Positions 1 to 7,856 of a stretch of DNA of 64,000 nt are shown one piece after another (the first letter of the stretch is position 1; each line of letters opens with the position of its first letter). Below the pieces are notes generated by a model. That model was given only the letters and a program-made list of their open reading frames with translations, was not told the DNA's origin and did no database searches. The position numbers and the translations under genes were made by a program. The DNA lies in contig NZ_LZHT01000110.1 in NCBI RefSeq assembly GCF_001667315.1, positions 62,001 to 126,000 of the forward strand, read 5' to 3'. This DNA comes from Mycobacterium sp. 852002-10029_SCH5224772. GTDB taxonomy: Bacteria > Actinomycetota > Actinomycetes > Mycobacteriales > Mycobacteriaceae.

Positions 1-689
1 GAATCGTCCTGGGTGGGCGCGCCGCCGCCCAATCGGCGCGGCACCCAGAATTCGTCCTTCGGGTGCGGATATTCCTCTTGCACCCGATACAGCAGGGCAT
101 TGAGCGCCTCACGCAACACGGCGTTGAGTTGCTCGGGCGTGCCCCGCGGTGGCAGCGGGCGCCCGGCGACCACGGTGATCGGAACCTTGTTGCGCAGCAC
201 CTTCTTCGGATGGTCCTTCGGCCAGATGCGATGGGCGCCCCACACGATCACCGGAACGATCGGCACCTGGGCTTCCAGCGCCATGCGTGCCGCCCCGGTT
301 TTGAATTCCCGCAGTTCGAAACTGCGGCTGATGGTGGCCTCGGGGTGCGTTCCGATCAGCTCGCCCTCGCGCATGCGCTGCACCGCCGCGTCGAAAGCGT
401 CGTGCCCCGACCTGCGATCCACCGGGATCAGCCGGGCGTGCTTGATGACGTAGTTGACCGCCTTCACGTCGGCCATCTCCGCCTTGATCATGAAGTACGC
501 CCGCCGCCGGCGCTCCCGGACGGCCATCAGCGTCGGAAGCCAGTCCAGGTAGCTGGTGTGATTTTGGGCCAGCAGGGCGCCGCCGCGCTCGGGGATGTTC
601 TCGAGGCCCTGATAGGTGAACGTGGTTCCCTGCATGGCGACCATCGGCGGGACGATCCACTCCGCAAACCGATAGAACCCCTCAGGCAT
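1..689 (-). CDS. PlsC-type 1-acyl-glycerol-3-phosphate acyltransferase, 3' end cut off by the window
   Basis: Lysophospholipid acyltransferase that would transfer an acyl chain to a lysophosphatidate-type acceptor at the membrane. Translation from ATG at 689 begins MPEGFYRFAEW and shows the HX4D motif as NHTSYLDW, the YFMIKAEM segment, the PEATISRSFE acceptor motif and the IVWGAHRIWPKDHPKK block, all shared with the next two genes. The frame stays open to base 1, so the last residues lie outside the window. AGGAG sits just upstream of the ATG. It is the most distal of three co-directional paralogues, in the order of the Rv3814c-Rv3816c genes. Substrate specificity cannot be read from the sequence. 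Confidence 0.9.
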   Translation of the reverse strand, partial: MPEGFYRFAEWIVPPMVAMQGTTFTYQGLENIPERGGALLAQNHTSYLDWLPTLMAVRERRRRAYFMIKAEMADVKAVNYVIKHARLIPVDRRSGHDAFDAAVQRMREGELIGTHPEATISRSFELREFKTGAARMALEAQVPIVPVIVWGAHRIWPKDHPKKVLRNKVPITVVAGRPLPPRGTPEQLNAVLREALNALLYRVQEEYPHPKDEFWVPRRLGGGAPTQDD

Positions 690-703
690 GTCTTCTCCTT
701 CGC

Positions 704-1483
704 CTACTGCGACGGGCGTTCGGCCCGGTTGGCGGCCTTCTTGGGCGATGGGGCGGCCGATCGGGCCGCCGCCTCGTCGGCCTCGATGCGCGCGGCCTCC
801 GCGCGGGTCGGGGCTGTGCCGCCCAGCCGGTGCGGCACCCAGTACGCTCCGGGCTCGTGCGGATAGTCCTGTTGCGCCTGGTGCAGCAACGTGGTCATCG
901 AGTCGCGCAGGGCAACGTCGGCCTGCGCAAGGTCTTCGCGCACCCACAACGGTGCGCCCACCTGCACGGTGACAGGTATTTTGACGCGACCCAGTTTACG
1001 TGGGTGGTCCTTGGTCCAGATTCGCTGCGCCCCCCAGACGATCAGCGGGACGATCGGGACGTCGGCTTCGAGGGCCATCCGGGCGGCACCGGTCTTGAAC
1101 TCCTTGAGCTCAAAGCTGCGGCTGATGGTGGCTTCGGGATACACGCCCACCAGCTCACCTTCGCGGAGCCGCTGCACGGCCACCGCGTAGGCGCCCGCCC
1201 CGGCGCCGCGGTCCACCGGGATGGTGCGGGTGTGCTTGATCAGGAAATTGACGACCTTCACCTGCTGCATCTCGGCTTTGATCATGAACCGCAGCCGTCT
1301 TCCCCGGCGATGCACGGCCAGGGCGGCGGGCAAAAAGTCGACATAGCTGGTGTGGTTGATCGCCACCACGGCCCCGCCCCGCTCAGGGATGTGCTGCTCG
1401 CCGCGATACGTGATTGTGGTGCCCGTAGCCGTCACCGCCAGTCGGGCCAGAAGCTCCAGCGCGCGGAAGGTCGGCTCCACCAT
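704..1483 (-). CDS. PlsC-type acyltransferase, second of three paralogues
   Basis: 259-residue lysophospholipid acyltransferase. Visible motifs are NHTSYVDF (HX4D, catalytic His and Asp), FMIKAEM, the substrate-binding YPEATISRSFELKEF and the VWGAQRIWTKDHPRK block, all in the usual PlsC order. The C-terminal 30 residues are a charged Ala/Glu/Arg tail after the shared WVPHRLGG signature. It lies 14 bp from the gene on its left and 6 bp from the gene on its right, so the three are probably one operon read leftwards. Its length and order fit Rv3815c. It is probably membrane associated, although no clear transmembrane helix is visible. Confidence 0.92.
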   Translation of the reverse strand: MVEPTFRALELLARLAVTATGTTITYRGEQHIPERGGAVVAINHTSYVDFLPAALAVHRRGRRLRFMIKAEMQQVKVVNFLIKHTRTIPVDRGAGAGAYAVAVQRLREGELVGVYPEATISRSFELKEFKTGAARMALEADVPIVPLIVWGAQRIWTKDHPRKLGRVKIPVTVQVGAPLWVREDLAQADVALRDSMTTLLHQAQQDYPHEPGAYWVPHRLGGTAPTRAEAARIEADEAAARSAAPSPKKAANRAERPSQ

Positions 1484-1489
1484 CGATCA

Positions 1490-2257
1490 CTACTCCGGCG
1501 CCCCTGCGGGCCCGGCCCGGCGAGCCGCCCGGGCGGCCGCCTCCTCGGCTTCCAACCGGGCCGCGTCCGCCAGCGATGGGGCGCCTCCGCCCAACCGGTG
1601 CGGCACCCAGAACTCCCCGGCGGGATGAGCGCCATAGAGTTCCTGCGCGCGTTCCAGCAGGTGCTGCATCCGCGAATGCAGGAGGCCCTTCAATTCCTCG
1701 ATGCCCAGCGTCGGCTCGATGGGCTCGCCGACCACGACGATGATCGGCACCTTCGGCCGCCACAGCTTCTTCGGGCGGTCCTTGGTCCAGATGCGCTGGG
1801 CGCCCCAGACGATGTGCGGAACGATCGGCACCCCGGCCTCGACCGCCATGCGCACGGCCCCCGATTTGAACTCCTTGATCTCGAAGCTGCGGCTGATGGT
1901 GGCTTCGGGATAAACCCCGACCAGCTCACCGTCTTTCAGGTGCCGGACGGCGGCCTCGTAGGAGGCGGCGCCGTCCTGCCGGTTCACCGAGATGTGGCGC
2001 AGGCTGCGCATGATCGGCCCGGTGACCTTGTGGTCGAAGACCTCCTGCTTGGCCATGAACCGCACCTTGCGGCCCAGGCCCTGCTTGTAGGCGGGCAACC
2101 CCGCGAACGTGAAGTCCAGGTAGCCGGTGTGATTGATCGCGATCACCGCACCGCCGCTTTTCGGTAGGTTCTCCACGCCCGTGATCGTGATCTTCAGGCC
2201 CTGGACGCGCCATACCAAGCGGGCTAGTGCGATGACCGTCCCGTAAACCGGTTCCAC
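1490..2257 (-). CDS. PlsC-type acyltransferase, first of three paralogues
   Basis: 255-residue lysophospholipid acyltransferase and first gene of the leftward trio. It carries NHTGYLDF (HX4D), the basic FMAKQEVF segment, YPEATISRSFEIKEF and IVWGAQRIWTKDRPKK. It ends in the WVPHRLGGGAPS signature plus an Ala-rich tail, as its two paralogues do. The 186-bp space to the divergent metallo-beta-lactamase/Rieske gene should hold the promoter of the trio. In M. tuberculosis the corresponding gene (Rv3816c) is separated from Rv3818 by Rv3817, which is missing here. Confidence 0.92.
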   Translation of the reverse strand: MEPVYGTVIALARLVWRVQGLKITITGVENLPKSGGAVIAINHTGYLDFTFAGLPAYKQGLGRKVRFMAKQEVFDHKVTGPIMRSLRHISVNRQDGAASYEAAVRHLKDGELVGVYPEATISRSFEIKEFKSGAVRMAVEAGVPIVPHIVWGAQRIWTKDRPKKLWRPKVPIIVVVGEPIEPTLGIEELKGLLHSRMQHLLERAQELYGAHPAGEFWVPHRLGGGAPSLADAARLEAEEAAARAARRAGPAGAPE

Positions 2258-2443
2258 AGCTCATCAGCCTAGTGCCCCCGACTGTGCGGCGCCCCCAGTG
2301 CCGAGAATCGGCAGCGTCGACCTCGGGCCGGCGGCCCGCGGCACCGCACCCGGCCCGGCGCCCCGCGCTAAGCTCGGGAGCTGAAAACCGTCATCGCCGG
2401 CCGAGATCGAATCGGTCCCTGTAAGGCCCCCGGAAAGGTATTA

Positions 2444-3994
2444 GTGCAGGTCACCAGCGTAGGCCACGCCGGCTTTTTGATCGAGACCCAAGCGGGCAGC
2501 ATCCTTTGCGACCCCTGGGTCAATCCCGCCTACTTCGCATCCTGGTTCCCGTTCCCGGACAACAGCACGCTGGACTGGGACAAACTGGGCGCCTGCGACT
2601 ACTTGTATGTGTCGCACCTGCACAAGGATCACTTCGACGCGAAGAATCTGGCCGAGCACGTCAACAAGGACGCGACGGTCCTGCTGCCCGACTTCCCGGT
2701 GCCGGACCTGCGCGATGCGTTGCAGGAGTTGGGTTTTCACCGATTCTTTGAGACCAGCGATTCAGTCAAGCATCGGATCGACGGACCCGAGGGCGGCCTC
2801 GACGTCATGATCATCGCCCTGCGGGCGCCCGCCGACGGCCCCATCGGCGATTCGGCGCTGTTGGTTTCCGACGGCGCGACAACGGTTTTCAACATGAACG
2901 ACGCGCGGCCGGTCGATCTGGACGTGCTGGCGTCCGAGTTCGGGCACATCGATGTGCACCTGCTGCAGTACTCCGGGGCGATCTGGTACCCGATGGTCTA
3001 CGACATGCCGGCGCGCGCCAAGGAATCGTTCGGCGTCCAGAAGCGGCAACGGCAGATGGACCGCGCCCGCCAATACCTCGCCCAGGTCGGGGCGACGTGG
3101 GTGGTCCCGTCCGCGGGCCCGCCCTGCTTCCTGGATCCACAGTTGCGCCACCTCAACGACGACCACGCGGATCCGGCCAATATCTTCCCCGATCAAATGG
3201 TGTTCCTGGATCAGATGCGCATGCACGGAAACGATGGCGGTTTGCTGATGATCCCCGGGTCGAGGGCCGACTTCACCGGGTCCACCCTGAATTCGCTGCG
3301 CCACCCGCTGCCCAGCGCCGAGGTCGAGGCCATCTTCACCACGGGCAAAGCCGACTACATCGCCGAGTACGCCGAGCGGATGGCGCCGGTCATCGCCGCG
3401 GAGCGGGCGAGCTGGGCCCCCGCCGCCGGGGAGCCGCTGCTGGAGCCGCTGCGCGCCCTGTTCGAGCCGATCATGTCGCAAAGCGACGAGATCTGTGACG
3501 GGATCGGCTATCCCGTCGAACTCGTGCTCGGACCCGAGACCGTGATCCTGGACTTCCCGAAACGGGCCGTGCGGGAACGGATTCCGGACGAGAAGGTCCG
3601 CTACGGCTTCGAGATAGCGCCGGAGCTGGTGCGCACCGTGCTGCGCGATGACGAACCGGACTGGGTCAACACCATCTTCTTGTCCACCCGCTTCAGGGCG
3701 TGGCGTGTGGGCGGCTACAACGAGTACCTCTACACCTTCTTCAAGTGCCTGACCGACGAACGGATCGCCTACGCCGACGGCTGGTTCGCCGAAACCCACG
3801 ACGACTCGGCGTCGATCACGCTGGATGGCTGGGAGATTCAGCGCCGTTGTCCCCACCTCAAGGCTGATCTGTCGAAATTCGGTGTGGTGGAAGGAAACAC
3901 GTTGACCTGCAACCTACACGGGTGGCAGTGGCGATTGGACGACGGACGTTGCCTGACCGCGCGGGGCCACCAGCTGCGGAGCCGCCGGGCGTGA
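2444..3994 (+). CDS. Metallo-beta-lactamase fold hydrolase fused to a Rieske [2Fe-2S] domain (Rv3818-like)
   Basis: 516-residue two-domain protein, the same length as I recall for Rv3818. The N-terminal part is a metallo-beta-lactamase fold of the UlaG/NAPE-PLD type: it starts VGHAGFLIET and has the metal-binding HxHxDH motif as SHLHKDHFD near residues 58-66. The C-terminal about 50 residues are a Rieske centre, with CPH near residue 468 and CNLHGW near residue 488, giving two Cys and two His ligands. The start is GTG. The fusion suggests a redox-linked hydrolase, but the substrate is unknown. The gene downstream overlaps the stop codon, so the two are probably co-transcribed. Confidence 0.9.
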   Translation: MQVTSVGHAGFLIETQAGSILCDPWVNPAYFASWFPFPDNSTLDWDKLGACDYLYVSHLHKDHFDAKNLAEHVNKDATVLLPDFPVPDLRDALQELGFHRFFETSDSVKHRIDGPEGGLDVMIIALRAPADGPIGDSALLVSDGATTVFNMNDARPVDLDVLASEFGHIDVHLLQYSGAIWYPMVYDMPARAKESFGVQKRQRQMDRARQYLAQVGATWVVPSAGPPCFLDPQLRHLNDDHADPANIFPDQMVFLDQMRMHGNDGGLLMIPGSRADFTGSTLNSLRHPLPSAEVEAIFTTGKADYIAEYAERMAPVIAAERASWAPAAGEPLLEPLRALFEPIMSQSDEICDGIGYPVELVLGPETVILDFPKRAVRERIPDEKVRYGFEIAPELVRTVLRDDEPDWVNTIFLSTRFRAWRVGGYNEYLYTFFKCLTDERIAYADGWFAETHDDSASITLDGWEIQRRCPHLKADLSKFGVVEGNTLTCNLHGWQWRLDDGRCLTARGHQLRSRRA

Positions 3995-4323
3995 ACGGCT
4001 CCTACGATGACGGCCTGGTGCAGCTGGATCGCACGGCGATCACGCTGCGCCGCTACCACTTCCCGTCGGGCACATCCAAGGTCATCGCGCTCGACACGAT
4101 CCGCGGATACAAAGCCGAGAAGCTGGGCCTGTTCACGCAGCGGCTGCGGATCTGGGGCAGCTCGGACTTTCGCCGCTGGCTCCCCCTGGACATACAACGG
4201 CCGTTCCGGTCGACGTTGATCAGCCTGGACGTGCCGGGGACCTGGCCCAGCCCCGCGTTCACGCCGGCGCGTCCCGAGGAATTCACCGCGCTGCTCGACG
4301 AATTGCTGAGCGGGCGCGGCTAG
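3991..4323 (+). CDS. Conserved hypothetical protein (Rv3819-like)
   Basis: 110-residue protein from GTG 3991, which overlaps the stop of the Rieske gene by 4 bp (GTGA) and indicates translational coupling. The sequence begins VNGSYDDGLVQLD and is rich in alternating beta-type segments such as ITLRRYHFP and VIALDTIRGYKAEKLG, resembling a small PH-like fold. It has no signal peptide or transmembrane helix. Position and size match Rv3819. Function is unknown; tight coupling to the MBL/Rieske protein is the only clue. Confidence 0.85.
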   Translation: MNGSYDDGLVQLDRTAITLRRYHFPSGTSKVIALDTIRGYKAEKLGLFTQRLRIWGSSDFRRWLPLDIQRPFRSTLISLDVPGTWPSPAFTPARPEEFTALLDELLSGRG

Positions 4324-4359
4324 CGCTCGTCGCCGAGCGTGCACTGATCGCGACGTCTG

Positions 4360-4375
4360 GTGCCATTTCTGGCAC
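4360..4375. terminator. Possible bidirectional hairpin between convergent genes
   Basis: Perfect 6-bp inverted repeat GTGCCA-TTTC-TGGCAC in the 74-bp space between two converging genes that end at 4323 and 4398. No T-run follows it, as is usual in mycobacteria. The role as a terminator is inferred from position only. Confidence 0.35.
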
Positions 4376-4397
4376 TGGTTACCCGCTGGGCGATGCG

Positions 4398-5954
4398 TCA
4401 GCGCGCGTCCAATGCCGCGCGCGCCGCGTTGTAGCCGGGGATGAACGTGATTCCCGGCCCGCCGTGGCAGCCCGCACTGCCCAGGTACAGCCCCTCGATC
4501 GGGATCGGCTGGCCCAAAAAGCCCCGAGGGCCGGGCCGGTTGGGACCGATCTGATTGGCATTCAGCAAACCGTGGCAGTAGTCGCCCCCCGGCGCGCCGA
4601 ACATCACCCCCATGTGCTTGGGCGTGAAGGTGGTGTGCCGGATGATGCTGCGCTCGAAATTCGGTGCGAGCCGGGTGATCTTGTCGATCACCCGCTGCCC
4701 CATTTCGACCTTCGCCTGCCCGTAATCCACGTCGCCCTCGATGGGGAAGAACAACGCGAACGCCGACGCGGCGTGCTTGCCCTCCGGGGCGAGGTCCGGG
4801 TCGTTCTGCGAGGGAATCTGCAAGACGACCGTCGGGTCGGCCGGAACGATCCCGCGCCGAGCGTCCTCCCACTGCTGCTGGACCTCTTCGGGCGTGCAGA
4901 ACAGGCCGATCGAGGCCTGCATGGCCGGCTCGTTGAGGGCCTCGTACGGGGGGGCAAAGGCGGGAGCCTCGTCCAGCGCGAAGTGCATCTGCACGTAGCT
5001 GCCGCGGTGGTCGATGCGCGCATAGCGCTCCCGGATGTCGGCGGGCAGCGCGCCAGGTTCGATCATGTCGTTGAGCGTGATGTCCGGGGCGATGCCGGAG
5101 ACGACGATCGGGGCGTCCAACGTCTCGCCGGCCTCGGTGCGCACGCCGGTCACCCGCCCGTCGGCGACGAGGATCTCGGTCACCTTGGTGCGCAGCCGAA
5201 GCTCGCCGCCGTGCCTTTCCAGCACGTCGCACAGGTGCGAGGTCAGCGCGCCGATGCCGCCGCGCAGCTTCTTCATCTGCATCGTGTCGCCGTCGGGAAC
5301 GCCCAGGCCGAAGGCGAGCGCGGCCGCGCTCCCCGGCGTGGACGGACCCCGGTAGAGCGTGTTGACGGCCAGCACGGTCATCGAACCGCGCAGCGCGCCA
5401 TGCTTTTCGCGGTCCGGCAGATACCGGTCCAACACGTCGGTGACCGAGCCGAACAGCATGTCGTCGATCGCCGAGCGCTCGAATTCGTTTGTGGCGCAGG
5501 CATACATCTCGTCGATACTCTTGGGCGGCGTTCCGGCTTCGAATCGGCCCAGCGCGCGCGTAGGGCCCTGGCTCCACGCCATCAGCCCCGCCATTCCATT
5601 GACGGCGTCGGCCCCGTGCACCTCGTTGAGGTGGGTGAACAGCTTGACGGGGTCGCTGTACTGAACCAGCGGATCGTCACCGACGCCGCGCACCGCCACC
5701 GACATCACGTCCAGGTCGATCGTCGGCATGGTGGCCAGGCCCAGCTCGTCGACCACCACCTGTGACGTCGGGAATTGCACCGAGCCGGCGATCTCGAACT
5801 GGTAGCCGTCGAAAAGCTCGACAGTGGAAGCCATCCCGCCCGCGTAGAGCTTGGGATCCAGGCACACCGTCCGCAGTCCGGCCTTTTGCAGCAGCACCGC
5901 CGCGGTCAGCCCGTTGTGTCCCGCACCGATGACGATCGCGTCATAACCAGTCAT
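4398..5954 (-). CDS. CrtI/phytoene-desaturase-like FAD-dependent oxidoreductase (Rv3829c-like)
   Basis: 518-residue flavoprotein. It opens with a dinucleotide-binding Rossmann motif, AIVIGAGHNGLTAAVLL, at residues 6-22. It ends with the second FAD motif typical of the CrtI/amine-oxidase family, GLYLGSAGCHGGPGI. The start at 5954 is preceded by CGGAGGGCAGAC, a good ribosome site. The closest named relative is Rv3829c. The family includes carotenoid desaturases and retinol saturases, but there are no carotenoid synthesis genes nearby, so the substrate is open. A TetR-type palindrome lies directly upstream at 5990-6015, so the neighbouring regulator probably controls it. Confidence 0.9.
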   Translation of the reverse strand: MTGYDAIVIGAGHNGLTAAVLLQKAGLRTVCLDPKLYAGGMASTVELFDGYQFEIAGSVQFPTSQVVVDELGLATMPTIDLDVMSVAVRGVGDDPLVQYSDPVKLFTHLNEVHGADAVNGMAGLMAWSQGPTRALGRFEAGTPPKSIDEMYACATNEFERSAIDDMLFGSVTDVLDRYLPDREKHGALRGSMTVLAVNTLYRGPSTPGSAAALAFGLGVPDGDTMQMKKLRGGIGALTSHLCDVLERHGGELRLRTKVTEILVADGRVTGVRTEAGETLDAPIVVSGIAPDITLNDMIEPGALPADIRERYARIDHRGSYVQMHFALDEAPAFAPPYEALNEPAMQASIGLFCTPEEVQQQWEDARRGIVPADPTVVLQIPSQNDPDLAPEGKHAASAFALFFPIEGDVDYGQAKVEMGQRVIDKITRLAPNFERSIIRHTTFTPKHMGVMFGAPGGDYCHGLLNANQIGPNRPGPRGFLGQPIPIEGLYLGSAGCHGGPGITFIPGYNAARAALDAR

Positions 5955-5989
5955 GTCTGCCCTCCGAAAAGGAGGCTCGCACGACGGCA

Positions 5990-6015
5990 AAGTTTTGTCA
6001 ATTATGACGAAACTT
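5990..6015. promoter_or_regulatory. Predicted TetR operator upstream of the CrtI-like gene
   Basis: 26-bp imperfect palindrome. The left half is AAGTTTTGTCAAT and the right half, on the other strand, is AAGTTTCGTCATA, with 10 of 13 positions matching. The same 13-mer left half recurs exactly, inverted, at 6701-6713 in front of the membrane protein gene. It overlaps the stop codon of the TetR gene and lies 36 bp upstream of the start at 5954. It is the expected place for a repressor site. Confidence 0.7.
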
Positions 6016-6649
6016 GGGGCGCGGTCGCCGTGATCCAGGAGTCGGTGATCCCCGCTCGCAGCGACTCCAGCGCCGCGTGGCACAAGCGCGCGAGTTCGCC
6101 GAGAGACCGGTCGCCGCCGACCATCCAGACCTCCATCGCGCCGAAGACGGCGGCGGCGATACACCGCGCGGTCACCGCGATGCGCACCCGCTGGTCCGCC
6201 GTCGGCTCCGCGGTGCCGTTGGCCCCGCGGCCACGCCGTTGTAGCTGTGCCGCAATGGCGTCGGCGAAGTCCGCCTGGACCTCCCGGATGTGGCGGACGA
6301 TGCGGCCGGGGTCGAGCTCGTCCTGGCGCAGTGCGGCGATCTTGCTGACCGCGTCGACGTCATACGGGAACGAGAAGATGGCCGATTGCACCGAGTCGAT
6401 GATCGGTTCGTCGGCCGGTCTGGCGTCCAGGGCGGCGCGAAACCAGTGCAGGCCGGTGTAATCGGCGAACAACAGGTCGTGCTTCGAGCTGAAGTGGCGA
6501 TAGAAGGTCCGCAGCGACACCCCGGCGTCGGCGGCGATCTGTTCGGCCGACGTGTCTTCGACACCCTGGGCCAGGAATCGCACCAGGGCGGCCTGGCGCA
6601 ACGCTTCGCGCGTGCGCTCGCTGCGCGCCGTCTGAGCGGGCCTGACCAT
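6002..6649 (-). CDS. TetR-family transcriptional regulator (Rv3830c-like)
   Basis: 215-residue regulator from ATG 6649 (MVRPAQTARSERTREALR). An N-terminal helix-turn-helix is evident in TSAEQIAADAGVSLRTFYRHFSSKHDLLF, about residues 34-62. The remainder is the ligand-binding helical domain. A longer in-frame start exists, but it would run through the predicted operator at 6691-6710, so the shorter one is chosen. It is divergent from the DUF2834-like gene and upstream of the CrtI-like gene, and both have the same half-site. The ligand is unknown. Confidence 0.88.
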   Translation of the reverse strand: MVRPAQTARSERTREALRQAALVRFLAQGVEDTSAEQIAADAGVSLRTFYRHFSSKHDLLFADYTGLHWFRAALDARPADEPIIDSVQSAIFSFPYDVDAVSKIAALRQDELDPGRIVRHIREVQADFADAIAAQLQRRGRGANGTAEPTADQRVRIAVTARCIAAAVFGAMEVWMVGGDRSLGELARLCHAALESLRAGITDSWITATAPQVSS

Positions 6650-6687
6650 CTCAGTAAGGTACCAAGACTTCGGATTTGTCATCCCGC

Positions 6688-6713
6688 TTGTTGTGTCAAT
6701 ATTGACAAAACTT
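6688..6713. promoter_or_regulatory. Predicted TetR operator in the divergent promoter
   Basis: Core palindrome TTGTGTCAAT/ATTGACAAAA at 6691-6710 (9 of 10 positions pair). It is extended on the right to ATTGACAAAACTT, the exact complement of the left half of the site at 5990. It sits between the TetR start (6649, minus) and the membrane protein start (6738, plus), so one site could control both directions. Confidence 0.72.
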
Positions 6714-6737
6714 CGCGGCGCGGGTGAGACTGCGCCC

Positions 6738-7235
6738 ATGGTCTCGCTACTCACTCACGCGGTGCTCGGACTGGCGGTCATCAGTTGGATCGTCAGGTCG
6801 AACTCGAAGGTCTTCGCCCGGCCGGCCAACGGCCCACTCTTTTCGCCGATGGAAATCGTGTACTACGTCGTCGGCGTCGTGTCCGTCGCGCTCGGCTGGT
6901 ACTTCAACATCACCTTCGTGCAGGAGTACTCGCACGGCTCCACCAATCCGGTGTGGGGCGAACACGGGAGCTGGGCTGAATACATCAAGCTGATGTTCAC
7001 CAACCCGGCCGCCAGCTCGGCCAGCCAGGACTACACGATCGCGAATGTGATTCTGCTGCCGATCTTTACGATCGTGGACGGCTACCGGCGCGGACTGCGC
7101 CACCCGTGGCTGTACTTCGTGTCCAGCCTGTTCACCAGCTTCGCGTTCGCATTCGCGTTCTACTTCGCGACGATGGAACGCCAGCGCCGGCATGAGCAGG
7201 TCGCCGGTGAGCCGGCGCCGAAAATCTCCGCCTAG
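6738..7235 (+). CDS. DUF2834-like integral membrane protein (Rv3831-like)
   Basis: 165-residue protein with four likely transmembrane helices: LLTHAVLGLAVISWIV near the N-terminus, EIVYYVVGVVSVALGWYF, ANVILLPIFTIVDG and LYFVSSLFTSFAFAFAFYF. It has a charged cytoplasmic tail. The start MVSLLTHAV at 6738 is preferred because the upstream in-frame ATG falls inside the predicted operator. The fold and size suggest the DUF2834 family; no catalytic motif is visible. Co-control with the CrtI-like oxidoreductase by the TetR protein is predicted, which may place it in the same lipid or isoprenoid process. Confidence 0.85.
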   Translation: MVSLLTHAVLGLAVISWIVRSNSKVFARPANGPLFSPMEIVYYVVGVVSVALGWYFNITFVQEYSHGSTNPVWGEHGSWAEYIKLMFTNPAASSASQDYTIANVILLPIFTIVDGYRRGLRHPWLYFVSSLFTSFAFAFAFYFATMERQRRHEQVAGEPAPKISA

Positions 7236-7801
7236 ATCGGCTTGGTGGCCCGCCATCTCTGGCGGCCGCGGTTGACGTCGGTGTGGACGTCGGTGAATCC
7301 CGCGGCTCGAAGCCGGCCGGGGAGGTCCTCCGGTGGGATGGGGTTGTAGGTATCGGCAACGTGGATCAGCCGGAACGCCCACGACGGGACGCCGTCGCTG
7401 CCGGCGAATGTCCCGCCGGGCCGTAGCACCCGGAACGCCTCGGCGAAGAGTTGGTCCTGCAACCCGGCGCTCGGAACGTGGTGCAGCATCGTGAAGCACA
7501 CCACCGACGTGAAATCGTCCGCGGGCAGTCCCGTTTCGGTGCCGTTGGCGTGAATGATGTGCGCCCGGTCGCCGTACCGGCGCTGCAGACGATCGGCCAT
7601 GGCGCCGTCGACTTCAACGGCCGTGAGCGAGTCCGCGCGATCGAGCAGGGCGCGCAGTGTCGCGCCGTATCCGGGGCCGATTTCCAAAGTGCGCGTGCCC
7701 AATTCGACGCCCTGCAACGCCCACGGCAACAGCTGATCGGCCACCGCCTTTTCCCATGAGGCCGAGCTGCAGCGCCGTCGGTGGAGGAGGTTCATCGCCA
7801 T
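7232..7801 (-). CDS. SAM-dependent class I methyltransferase (Rv3832c-like)
   Basis: 189-residue methyltransferase from ATG 7801 (MAMNLLHRRRCSSASW). The SAM-binding motif I is TLEIGPGYGATLRALL near residue 38. It is followed by the acidic loop VEVDGAMADRL and the motif FTSVVCFTMLHHVPS. This is the Methyltransf_11 pattern. It overlaps the stop of the convergent membrane protein gene by 4 bp. The acceptor substrate cannot be inferred. A slightly longer start at 7825 is possible. Confidence 0.87.
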   Translation of the reverse strand: MAMNLLHRRRCSSASWEKAVADQLLPWALQGVELGTRTLEIGPGYGATLRALLDRADSLTAVEVDGAMADRLQRRYGDRAHIIHANGTETGLPADDFTSVVCFTMLHHVPSAGLQDQLFAEAFRVLRPGGTFAGSDGVPSWAFRLIHVADTYNPIPPEDLPGRLRAAGFTDVHTDVNRGRQRWRATKPI

Positions 7802-7856
7802 ACCGAGCACGCTACGCCGCCACACCGGCTGCGGGCTTCCGATATCCTGCCGAGAT

